From an uncultured Oscillospiraceae bacterium (lineage in GTDB: Bacteria; Bacillota; Clostridia; Oscillospirales; Acutalibacteraceae): DNA of 18,553 nt. The notes under the pieces were generated by a model, which saw only the letters and a program-made list of their open reading frames with translations, was not told the origin of the DNA and did no database searches. Positions 1-7,681 of this stretch are shown one piece after another (within the stretch, counting starts at the first letter, position 1; every line of letters begins with the position of its first letter). Position numbers and translations under genes: made by a program. The stretch spans positions 1 through 18,553 of the forward strand of contig URPQ01000039.1 of NCBI GenBank assembly GCA_900549755.1, given 5' to 3'.

Positions 1-341
1 AGGTATTCGGAAAATGTTGTATCATTATACTTTAATTCACCCGATTTATCCTGCCAGGTATAAAGCGGACTAACGGCATTTCCATCTTTATCAATATAAA
101 GTATTCCGTGCATTTGTCCCGTTACGCCTATCGCGTCTATCGGGGCAAATTCTTTTGCAAGCCTTTCCTTAATTGAAAAAACCTTTTCGGTAATAGTTTC
201 CACGCTTTGCAAGCGGTTTTCTGCAAATTCAGGTTTTATTGCAGCGCAGCTTTGCTCAGTTACAGACCGAATAACCCGCCCGTCCTCGGCAACCACCGCG
301 CTTATGCTTGTTGTTCCTATATCAAGACCTATTACGCGCAT
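1..341 (-). CDS. FGGY-family carbohydrate kinase, N-terminal part (runs off the left edge)
   Basis: This is the first ~113 residues of an ATP-dependent sugar kinase on the minus strand. It starts with MRVIGLDIGTTSISAVVAED, the phosphate-binding DxGT motif of the FGGY/actin-fold kinases. It continues with GVTGQMHGILYIDKDGNAVS and LYTWQDKSG, the usual GQMHG and W-Q-D substrate-side segments. The 'GQMHG...' wording resembles xylulokinase/sedoheptulokinase-type members, but the substrate cannot be fixed from this fragment. The ATG begins one base after the TGA of the upstream chimeric gene, whose end carries GGGAG a few bases before, so the two were translationally coupled. No catalytic C-terminal half is visible because the window ends. 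Confidence 0.85.
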   Translation of the reverse strand, partial: MRVIGLDIGTTSISAVVAEDGRVIRSVTEQSCAAIKPEFAENRLQSVETITEKVFSIKERLAKEFAPIDAIGVTGQMHGILYIDKDGNAVSPLYTWQDKSGELKYNDTTFSEY

Positions 342-342
342 T

Positions 343-2142
343 TCATTCTCCCATTTTGCAAAGCTTTAAATCGGTTATTTCCGCATTTTCGGAAAGAATT
401 TTAATTTTATTTGCCTTAAAATAAATTCTGTTGGAAATAATAGTTCTTCCGCCGCCTATTTCGGCGTCAATCACTGTATTATCGCTCTTTTTCTCATAGT
501 GAATTATAATTTTAAGGACATATTTTTCCTTTATCTCCCCGACATTTGCAATGGCAAAATCATGACCGTACATATGTATGTCTTCGCTCGGTATTTGCTG
601 ATAATTTGTTCTTTCCCGCGGCAGTTCGGGAATATATTCATAAAGCGCCTTGATTTCAGGTTGAAATTCATCTGTATTTACGGCTTTTGTAATTTGAACC
701 TTTTGCTTTTCGGTAAACAACTCAATAGCGCACGGTGCGCCACAGCCCGTAAGCACTGTTTCAACACGCGCGTTTTTTTCGGGTGTTACCGTACATTCAA
801 GATAATATGACGTTCTGCTGTTCATTGCCAATTCCGTACCGCTTTTAACAGTTTTCAAAACTGCTGCCTTTTCAAGCATATCCGGGTTCGGCGTAAGCTC
901 AGGCAGCCAGCGAATACCAAGCCTGCCGTCCTTACGCTGAATAAGCTCACGGTGCTGTGTAACCGACGCCCAGCCTATTCCGCGCACCCAGCCCGCAAGG
1001 ATATATCTGCCGCCGCAATCTGCAACCATAGGCACGCCTAAGCCGTCGTAAATGTCATCGCCTATTGCCGCAAGGTCTTTAAACTCATTATTGTTAAGAC
1101 CGCTTTGCCAAAAGCCGGTAAAGCCCATTATGATATATTTATAGCCATTCCACTCAAATATTGAGGGGCATTCGCTGCTGTTTCTGACGGGCAAGCTGTT
1201 ATCAAACACCGGCATATCCGTGTCTTCTTTTTTCCACGGCCCGTCAATATCGGGGGCACGCCATACGCCTGCCGCACCATAGCCTGCGTACATAACAAGT
1301 CCGCCGTTTTCATCCTTATAAATACTCGGATTTTCGGAGCAATGTATCTGCTTTTTACCCTGTGTGAAATGAATACCGTCATCGGATACCATATAATTAG
1401 CTCCGCTCGGGTACAGTCCGTTTTCTTTCAGCTCATCATATGTAACGGCGCTGAAAAAACCTTCTCTTTCGTAATTCTTTTCGAGCAGGCGCGAGCCGAC
1501 CTTATCCCTCGGTATAACGCGATCGGTATGAAAGCCGTGGGAATAGTAGTATTTACCGTTCCAAAAGAACATTGTTCCCGTGCCGAAGGACTCCCAACTG
1601 TTTTGTATCGGGTAAATTTCGCCGTAATTTTCCCAGTGAATAAAATCACGGGTGGCCATATGGTAGGTTGAGTGAGCGCCGCAGCCGAAACGGTTGCCGT
1701 GGTGGTGCCTGTCAACCGTCACCCCGATAGGCTGTCGGGTCACTATTTGGTAATTCGGATTATCCCCGCTGCCCTGATAGGGTAAAACAGTGCCTTCTAT
1801 GCGCTTTGTCTGCTCTGTGTAATATGAAAGGCTTATAAGCAGCCAATCAACATCGCCGCAGGCGGCGGCATAGGGTCTGCCCGATTCAAAAGAAACAAGG
1901 TCTATAAGCTTATCCCTTTCAGCAATGCAGGCAGCCTTTAATTTGTAAAGCCACTCGGCGCGCTCGTTTACAGGCGTTTTCGACCATACCTTAAAGGCTT
2001 CATCGGCAGCGGCAAGCGCTTCCAGAGTCTGCTCCCTTGTAGTGCCCTTAAAGCTTTCTATTATTTCGCCGGTTGCGGGATCATACACATCGTTCACACT
2101 GCCCTTGCCCTCAACCAGTTCTCCGTTTATGTACTGTTTCAT
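343..2142 (-). pseudogene. In-frame chimera: aldehyde dehydrogenase N-terminus fused to a GH32-like glycosidase
   Basis: One open frame of 599 codons is built from two unrelated proteins. Residues 1-143 are the start of an NAD(P)-dependent aldehyde dehydrogenase: a YINGE...DPATGE opening, an ESGRP segment and VTRQPIGVTV, which normally leads into the cofactor-binding VxPWNFP. That motif, the catalytic Glu and the catalytic Cys are all missing. From D144 the sequence is a GH32-like five-bladed propeller (GCGAHSTYHMATRDFIHW, an ECP acid/base motif at 324-326, then GWASVTQHREL and RLGIRWLPEL) with a C-terminal beta-sandwich. The propeller has lost its first ~60 residues, where the family's NDPN nucleophile sits. 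Each half lacks catalytic residues, so the product is unlikely to be active. The frame has no stops, so the event is recent or an assembly join. It lies 9 bases after the enolase-like remnant and is coupled to the FGGY kinase downstream. Confidence 0.8.
1705..1722. other. Junction 1: ALDH to GH32 breakpoint
   Basis: The break falls at about codons 143/144 of the chimeric frame (V143 from the ALDH, D144 from the glycosidase). Left of it on the map the translation is GH32-like, and right of it ALDH-like. No insertion sequence, target duplication or long repeat is visible around the join. This fits a simple deletion, or an artificial contig join. Confidence 0.65.
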
Positions 2143-2151
2143 AAAGCCCTA

Positions 2152-2366
2152 TCACCTGTTCCTTTCAAATTCATCGGCTCTTTGCCGGTTTCTGAAGCCT
2201 TTAAGACCCCTCGCACCTATAAACCTTGCGTTTTTGCCCAGCTCCTCCTCAATTTCAAGGAATCTGTTGCCGCGGTCGCCTATGGTGCTTTCCCTTACCG
2301 AGCCGGCGTTTATACCTACCGCGTAATCGGCAATAGCCGCTCCCTCGCCCCTGCTGTCAGAGGGCA
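2152..2366 (-). pseudogene. C-terminal remnant of an enolase-like protein
   Basis: The minus-strand frame ending in TGA at 2154-2152 encodes about 70 residues including DSRGEGAAIADYAVGINAG, RFLEIEEELGKNARF and a basic tail. This matches the end of enolase-superfamily phosphopyruvate hydratases (canonical SHRSGETED-IADLAVA...RIEEELG), in a divergent form. All active-site lysines and metal ligands further upstream are absent, because the frame enters AraC-derived sequence at ~2366. The fragment has no start codon or promoter. The ALDH part of the chimera follows after 9 bases, so both were genes of one operon. The enolase-like identity rests on this short block only. A sugar-acid dehydratase of the same superfamily is possible. 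Confidence 0.6.
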
Positions 2367-2378
2367 GTAACTATACAA
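2355..2378. other. Junction 2: enolase-like remnant joined to truncated AraC gene
   Basis: Leftward from about 2366 the minus strand reads as enolase-like C-terminus. Rightward from about 2371 the plus strand reads as an AraC-family protein. Both have lost their 5' ends and the shared divergent promoter region at the same point. The exact base cannot be assigned without intact relatives. Confidence 0.6.
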
Positions 2379-2965
2379 TTTTCAATAACGATTGCGGTCT
2401 TTCCAATCAGGACGCTTATTTAATAGATTTTCATATTAAAGAAGACGATAAGCTTTACACCTTTTCCCCACACCCCTTTCTGATAACCACCCCCTTTTCA
2501 TCGGCGCTTTCCCACGCCATAAAAGAGGTGGTAAGGCGGTACGAGGAGCCTATTAAATCCCCCGTAAACATATTATCAAGCGTGTACGAGGTGCTCACTA
2601 TATTGGGCAAGGGCAATTCCAAAGCCTTATCAAGAGACTATTCCGCCATAGCGCAGGGAATTAAAATAATCGAGCGCGATCCCTTTAACGATATTTCTTT
2701 AGAGGAAATCGCCGCTATGTGCAATATAAGCAGCGCGGGCTTCAGAAGAAATTTCAAAAAATATTTGGGCGAAAGCCCAGTGCAATACCGCACGAAATTA
2801 AAAATAAAGGCTATGCAATATATGCTTGAGCACAGCAATGTTACGGTTGAAGAAATGTCTGAGCTTTTGGGAATAAATAATGCCACCTATGTATATAAAA
2901 TGTTTAAAAAGAGCGTAGGCGCCTCGCCTAAAGAATACAGAAACAGGTTTAAAAATAATTTCTAA
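2371..2965 (+). pseudogene. AraC-family transcription regulator lacking its N-terminus
   Basis: About 198 codons are open up to TAA at 2963-2965, with no ATG at the head. The C-terminal ~105 residues form the two helix-turn-helix modules of the AraC/XylS DNA-binding domain: ISLEEIAAMCNISSAGFRRN followed by FKKYLGESPVQY, then a second set with VTVEEMSELLGINNATYVYK and the closing GASPKEYR. The preceding ~90 residues are the end of a ligand/dimerisation domain. A typical member has ~280-300 residues, so roughly 90 are gone. A GTG at 2528 is open but has no properly spaced ribosome site. If expressed from some other promoter, the DNA-binding domain itself is complete. It was probably the regulator of the neighbouring damaged operon. 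Confidence 0.75.
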
Positions 2966-2985
2966 AAAAACACTTAGACAACTAA

Positions 2986-3025
2986 AAAGACAGGCAATTG
3001 CTCAAAATCACAACTGCCTGTCTTT
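2986..3025. terminator. Bidirectional intrinsic terminator between convergent genes
   Basis: A 15-base stem (AAAGACAGGCAATTG with CAACTGCCTGTCTTT, one mismatch) encloses a 10-base loop. It is preceded by an A-run and followed by TTTAAATTTTATTTT. It lies between the end of the AraC remnant (plus) and the end of the EtfBA gene (minus) and can serve both. Confidence 0.8.
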
Positions 3026-3078
3026 AAATTTTATTTTAGCTTCTTAGCCCTAACTATTGGCAAAAAGCTTTTATTTTA

Positions 3079-4494
3079 CTATTCCGGTTCAGAAAAATTC
3101 CTTATCATATTATTTTTACAAATATCACCTGCATCGGCTGTAATTCCGAAATCGGCATATTTGAATATCGGTGCGTCCTTATCGGAATTTATTGCTATTA
3201 CCGTTCCCGTTTGCTTTATTCCCGCAATATGGTGCACCGCGCCCGAAATACCCACCGCGATATATACATCGGGGTTTACCGTTTTGCCTGTAAGCCCTAC
3301 CTGCAATTCATAGGGCAGATAATCGCTGTCCACCATTTTGCGCGTTGCGCCTATACCAGCGTTTATTTTTTCGGCAAATGCCAGTAACTCCGCTATATGC
3401 TCCCGCGCGCCGTAGCCTATACCTATAATAATTTTTTTCTGTTCTTCCTCGGCGGTGCGCACGGTTGCCATTGGCGGCTTTGTTTCGCACTTTATTTTTG
3501 CTATTATATTGCCCGAGCACGCAGGGCGGTACATATAAAGCGTTTCGCCGTCGGTTTCAAGCGTGGTGCAGTCGGCGCAAAGCCCCGTGTTTAAAAGGGC
3601 GGCAACCTGCGGCGCTAAAGCCTTTGATTTAATATCGCTCCCCCACAAAACCGCGTCGGGGTGACCCGAGCGAATCATTTCCGCCGTTTTTTCGGGGGTA
3701 TCGGGGTCAATAACGGTTATATTTTCCCCTACCGTTTTTGCAAACTCCATTGGGGAATTACCCACACACCACACATTTTTAAGCTTGTTTGCGCTCTCGG
3801 TGGGTTTTATTTTCTGTCTGCCCTTTTTAAGCCCTTCCTCTATCGCCCACATCAGCTTACCGGGCGATATAAATGTGCAGCTTCGGCGGTCGGAGTCGTT
3901 TTCAAAGGTTTTTAAAACGCGCGTAGGCGAGCCTTTGAGACCGCAAAGCGAAATATCGGCGTTAATATCGTTTGCTGAAAGTGTTTCAACCGGTTTTATT
4001 TTAGAGCGAATACTCGGCAGCCGCAGCTTTCGGCTTTTTTCAAGCGTTATAACCGCGGGTGCGGATATATTGCCGCCGTTCCCTGAGCGGTCAGTATAAG
4101 AAAGCCCGTTTTCCGTATTTTTAAGCGACATCACGTTTGTTACAAGTGAAAACCCAAGTCTTACCGCAAGGGAGGGACCTACCTGCCCCGTATCACCGTC
4201 TACAGATTGCCTGCCGCAGAAAACAAAATCAGGGCAGAGCCTTTTTATCGCAAGGGAAAGCGCATATGATGTTGCAAGAGTATCCGCCCCCGCAAAGGCG
4301 CGGTCGCACAAAAGCACGGCGTTTTGGGCGCCGAGCCGCGTTAAGCTTTCAAGAAACGGCGCGGTTTTTTCGGGTCCCATACTTAAAAGCGTTATCTCCG
4401 CCCCGTCTATACCGAGCGCGGTTTCGTAAGCGCTTGCGTCAAACGGGTTTATTTCGCCGTCGGCAGACTGCTTTACACAAACAACAATTTTCAT
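3079..4494 (-). CDS. Single-chain electron transfer flavoprotein (EtfB-EtfA fusion)
   Basis: This 471-residue protein carries both Etf subunits in one chain. Residues 1-~225 are EtfB: MKIVVCVKQ, then GRQSVDGDTGQVGP at 94-107, which is the loop binding the beta-site nucleotide. Residues ~240-345 match the middle of EtfA (LAPQVAALLNTGLCADCT, RPACSGNIIAKI, MATVR). Residues 355-471 are the EtfA FAD domain, with LQVGLTGKTV, YIAVGISGAVHHIAG, INSDKDAPIF and YADFGITAD. EtfA normally has ~320 residues and EtfB ~260, so both parts are compact and the EtfA N-terminal strand region is shortened. The usual arrangement is two separate genes. The protein should accept electrons from the operon's FAD/Fe-S oxidoreductase and pass them on. 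The b-site loop is close to that of electron-bifurcating Etfs, but that is inference. The ATG lies 3 bases after the kinase stop, and this is the last gene of the operon. Confidence 0.9.
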   Translation of the reverse strand: MKIVVCVKQSADGEINPFDASAYETALGIDGAEITLLSMGPEKTAPFLESLTRLGAQNAVLLCDRAFAGADTLATSYALSLAIKRLCPDFVFCGRQSVDGDTGQVGPSLAVRLGFSLVTNVMSLKNTENGLSYTDRSGNGGNISAPAVITLEKSRKLRLPSIRSKIKPVETLSANDINADISLCGLKGSPTRVLKTFENDSDRRSCTFISPGKLMWAIEEGLKKGRQKIKPTESANKLKNVWCVGNSPMEFAKTVGENITVIDPDTPEKTAEMIRSGHPDAVLWGSDIKSKALAPQVAALLNTGLCADCTTLETDGETLYMYRPACSGNIIAKIKCETKPPMATVRTAEEEQKKIIIGIGYGAREHIAELLAFAEKINAGIGATRKMVDSDYLPYELQVGLTGKTVNPDVYIAVGISGAVHHIAGIKQTGTVIAINSDKDAPIFKYADFGITADAGDICKNNMIRNFSEPE

Positions 4495-4497
4495 TTT

Positions 4498-5967
4498 CTA
4501 CCTCGCGTCGTATATCGGGGCAAGCGCGTCGTGTATCTTTTTATATTCTAAGAATACCTTGCGGTATTTTTCGGTGTTTTCGGGGTTCGGCACGGTTACG
4601 GATTTCGGCTTAACACACTTTGCCACCGCGTCTAAAGGGTTCTTAAACACGCCCGCGGCAATGCCTGCAAGCATTGCAGAGCCTAAAGATGAGTCACTGC
4701 TCTCGGCTGTTTTAAGGGTTATTCCCAAGACGTCCGCCGTCATCTGCCGCCAAAGCTCGCCCTTTGTGCCGCCGCCTATCGCCGCGGCAACAGAGCCGTA
4801 TTCAATACCTAACTTATCAAGCACCGCCTTTGAATCAAGCAGCGAATAGCACACGCCCTCAAGCACCGCGCGGGTAAAGTGCGCCCTTGTATGGGTTGCG
4901 CGGATACCCGTAAAGCTGCCGCAAAGCATAGGGTCGGCATAGGGCGATAATTCACCGTTGAGATAGGGGTGGTATATCATACCCTCGCAGCCTATCGGAA
5001 TTTTTGCGGCGGCGGCGTCTAATTCCTTATAATCCCCGCCGAAGGTATCCCTGTACCAGCGGTAAGAGGCGGCGCACGCCTTTGTTGCCGTACCCGGATA
5101 CCAAAGCCCCTTTGCTATATGCGAATAGTTTACAAGGTCGCGGTCGGGGTAAGGCTTATCGGTGATAACGCAAATGCGCCCCGCCGTTGCAAGCTTAACG
5201 GTAATATCCCCTTTTTGGGTAGCACCCGAAGCGAAAACCTCCATACAGGTGTCGGTTGTGCCGCAAATAACGGGCGTACCCGCTTTAAGTCCTGTTTTTT
5301 TGGCAGCGCTTTCCTGTATTTTTCCTATAACATCGGTGGGCGCCACAATAGGCGGCAAAACCGAAATATCAATTCCGCAAAGGGCGCACAGCTCGTCTGA
5401 CCATTTTTGAGAAACACAGTCATAAAGCATACTGCCCTGCGCCTCAATATAATCGGTGCAGAACACGCCCGTTAAAAAGTAGCGTATATAGTCCTTTTCA
5501 AAAAAGATATGCCCGATTTTTGAGAATACCTCGGGGCGGTTGTTTTTAAGCCACAAAAGCTGCGGCAAGGTCCATATGGTATCGGGCTTATGGAATGTCT
5601 TTTTAAATATTTCGTCACCGTTTTTGCTCTTTAAGGCATTCGCCTCGGCGCGGGAGCGCGTGTCCGTCCAGTGAACCGCATTCATAAGCGGCGCAAAATT
5701 ATTAACGCAGGGTAAAAATGTATGTGTGGCGGAGTCTGCCGCTATGCAGAGTATGTCGGCGGGATTTATCCCCGATTTTTCTAAAAGCTCTGAGGTGTTT
5801 TTGCAAAGCGCCGCTATCCAGTCGTCGGGCGACTGTTCGCAAGCGCCCTGTTCGGGGTAAAGGGTGGGGTATTCCGCCGTGCTTTCGGCAACAATATTGC
5901 CCATTTCATCTATAAGCGTCGCTTTTGACGCTCCGCCGCCGAAATCTATGCCGAGAAGATATTTCAA
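4498..5967 (-). CDS. FGGY-family carbohydrate kinase (xylulokinase-like)
   Basis: A complete ~490-residue kinase that phosphorylates a sugar or polyol with ATP. The N-terminal nucleotide motif reads GIDFGGGASKATLID. Most family members have GT where this has GG. Further landmarks are AADSATHTFLPC, HWTDTRSRAEA (substrate-side DTR), CGTTDTCMEVFASGA (adenosine-side motif) and AIGGGTKGELWRQMTADVLG, the C-terminal FGGY signature region. A TTG at 5967 is chosen as start because GAGGG stands six bases before it and the conserved core begins two residues in. A GTG at 6003 would add 12 residues overlapping iolB. The substrate is unknown. Its place between the IolB-like gene and EtfBA suggests a second entry substrate into the pathway, or phosphorylation of the ketose made by the operon's isomerase. 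Confidence 0.85.
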   Translation of the reverse strand: MKYLLGIDFGGGASKATLIDEMGNIVAESTAEYPTLYPEQGACEQSPDDWIAALCKNTSELLEKSGINPADILCIAADSATHTFLPCVNNFAPLMNAVHWTDTRSRAEANALKSKNGDEIFKKTFHKPDTIWTLPQLLWLKNNRPEVFSKIGHIFFEKDYIRYFLTGVFCTDYIEAQGSMLYDCVSQKWSDELCALCGIDISVLPPIVAPTDVIGKIQESAAKKTGLKAGTPVICGTTDTCMEVFASGATQKGDITVKLATAGRICVITDKPYPDRDLVNYSHIAKGLWYPGTATKACAASYRWYRDTFGGDYKELDAAAAKIPIGCEGMIYHPYLNGELSPYADPMLCGSFTGIRATHTRAHFTRAVLEGVCYSLLDSKAVLDKLGIEYGSVAAAIGGGTKGELWRQMTADVLGITLKTAESSDSSLGSAMLAGIAAGVFKNPLDAVAKCVKPKSVTVPNPENTEKYRKVFLEYKKIHDALAPIYDAR

Positions 5968-5984
5968 TTTTTTCCCTCGCTTTG

Positions 5985-6779
5985 TTATTTTTTCTCGATC
6001 CACTCGTGGTCGGGGTCACTGCTCCTGTTAAAGCCCTGGTGGTCGCCCGCCATAAGCCACAGGAAATAGGTCTGATACCCCGGCGTTGCCACGGTGGTAT
6101 GGTAGCCGTAGGGGAACTCAACCAATTCGTCGTTTTTAACGCGGTAAGCCTCGTCTATACTGCCATCCGCCGTGTAAAGGCACTGCACCGCAAAGCCCTG
6201 CTTGGGGTCAAACAGGAAGTAATAAATTTCCTCTGCTATGCACTCCTTCGGCATATTGTTCACGTCGTGCTTGTGGGGCGGGAAGCCTGCCCAGTTGCCC
6301 TCGGTAACGTAAGCCTCGCCCACGGTCAAGTGCTTGGCGTTTGAGTTTTGGTCTATAATAAAGCTGGTTTCGCGCTGATAAGGCACATCTCCCAACAGCT
6401 TTAACACAACGTGATCCTCGCGCAGCACCTGCGGCTCGGTTTTTTCGTCTATTAAAGAGGCACAGACCGCAATTTTAATGTGATCCCTTGCGGTAATTGT
6501 AAGCTTTTGCTCACGCGGCATATAAAAGCTCTCGGCTTTTCTGTTTTCAAAAACAGTATTGCGGTTGCCTATGTTTTCCCACTTTTCGCCGTTTGCTTCA
6601 ACATCGCAGTGACCCTCAAGCATTATAAAGGCGGTTTCCTTATCATCTGTATAATATTCCAGAAAATCGCCGCCGTCAAGCTCTATCATATCGAATTCAA
6701 GCATTTTTAAAGAACATTCGCCTATTTTGCTGATCGGCGTATAGCCCTTTGACGGCTTATATGTTTTTTTAAAGTTCAT
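5985..6779 (-). CDS. iolB: IolB-family 5-deoxy-glucuronate isomerase
   Basis: This 264-residue double-cupin protein is of the KduI/IolB family. In inositol breakdown IolB converts 5-deoxy-D-glucuronate to 2-deoxy-5-keto-D-gluconate. Visible landmarks are PPHKHD (H169, H171), EEIYYFLFDP (E183/E184), FPYGYHTTVATPGYQTYFLW (H227) and the closing DPDHEWI. These are the metal ligands and tail typical of IolB. The length is normal. The start overlaps the PfkB gene end by 11 bases and is preceded by GGAGGAG, so translation is coupled. The adjacent PfkB kinase and class II aldolase are the expected next two steps. No inositol dehydrogenase (IolG), dehydratase (IolE) or hydrolase (IolD) is present in this window, so the true substrate might be a related deoxy-keto sugar acid. 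Confidence 0.88.
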   Translation of the reverse strand: MNFKKTYKPSKGYTPISKIGECSLKMLEFDMIELDGGDFLEYYTDDKETAFIMLEGHCDVEANGEKWENIGNRNTVFENRKAESFYMPREQKLTITARDHIKIAVCASLIDEKTEPQVLREDHVVLKLLGDVPYQRETSFIIDQNSNAKHLTVGEAYVTEGNWAGFPPHKHDVNNMPKECIAEEIYYFLFDPKQGFAVQCLYTADGSIDEAYRVKNDELVEFPYGYHTTVATPGYQTYFLWLMAGDHQGFNRSSDPDHEWIEKK

Positions 6780-7680
6780 AACCGTTCTCCTCCAAAAATT
6801 TTTTTACCGTTTCAAAATCGGGTACGCTTTCTCTCGCCCCTACGCCGGTGCATTTAACAGCCGATACCGCACTTGCAAAATAACAGCATTTAAGAAAATC
6901 GTAGCCCTTTAAATAACCCGCGGCAAACGCGCCGTGGAAAACATCCCCCGCACCGTTTGTGTCTGCTGCCTTTACGGAAAATGCCGGGTAAGCGGTAAGG
7001 CGTGTTCCGTCATAAAGCGTGCCGCCGCGTTTACCCTCGGTCACAACCACAACGTCGGGGTTATATTTTTCGTAAAGCCTTTTAGCGGCGTTTTCCGCCT
7101 TTTTCTCACCCGTAATACCGAGGGCGAATTCCTCGGACGGGATAAGTATATCGGCATACGGCAAAAGACTTTCCACATTATCGTATAGCCCGCCCGCGTC
7201 GTAAAGCACCCTTGTGCCGTTTTCGCGTGCGATTTTTACAGCCTCTAATGCGCCCTGCATTTCATTACCGTCTATCATAAGCAGGTCAGCGCCGATTATA
7301 GCTTTTTTCTGCTCGTCATTAAGTTTTAGCGGCGGCAGATTGCCCTTATCAAACACGCAGGTGCGGCTTGACGCCTTAGCCGAAAGCCATATAACCGAGG
7401 TAAAGGAGCGATAGCCCGAAAGCACCTCGATATTATCGGTTTTAACGCCGTATTTTTTAAAATCTTTTATCAAGAAGCCGCCGCCCGCGTCGTCAGACAA
7501 AACGCCGATATATTCGGCTTCTGCGCCTAATTTTGCCGCGGCGACAAGTCCCGTTGCAACGGGACCGCCGCCTGCCTGCTTTGATGACTCGGCGCGCATT
7601 TTTGTATCCTCTTTGGGGTAATTCGGCACATTTATCAGCGTATCCATAACGCATGCGCCGATACCTACTGCTTTGTTCAT
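6769..7680 (-). CDS. PfkB-family sugar kinase (IolC-like position)
   Basis: A 303-residue ribokinase-fold kinase. The N-terminal GG signature region is KQAGGGPVATGLVAAAKLGA (35-54). The C-terminal ATP/catalytic signature is DTNGAGDVFHGAFAAG (240-255), with GAGD at 243-246 and the catalytic base D246. ATG at 7680 is preferred over one eight codons upstream because it begins right at the conserved GIGACVMDT strand, one base after the aldolase stop. Between the aldolase and IolB genes, the obvious role is phosphorylation of 2-deoxy-5-keto-gluconate before aldol cleavage (IolC). The sequence alone also fits ketohexokinase or sulfofructose-kinase-type members, so no symbol is given. Confidence 0.85.
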   Translation of the reverse strand: MNKAVGIGACVMDTLINVPNYPKEDTKMRAESSKQAGGGPVATGLVAAAKLGAEAEYIGVLSDDAGGGFLIKDFKKYGVKTDNIEVLSGYRSFTSVIWLSAKASSRTCVFDKGNLPPLKLNDEQKKAIIGADLLMIDGNEMQGALEAVKIARENGTRVLYDAGGLYDNVESLLPYADILIPSEEFALGITGEKKAENAAKRLYEKYNPDVVVVTEGKRGGTLYDGTRLTAYPAFSVKAADTNGAGDVFHGAFAAGYLKGYDFLKCCYFASAVSAVKCTGVGARESVPDFETVKKFLEENGYEL

Positions 7681-7681
7681 T

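Noticed and set aside
1..2970. Transposon or phage insertion causing the gene breaks
   Set aside because: No transposase, terminal inverted repeats or target duplications are visible at either junction.
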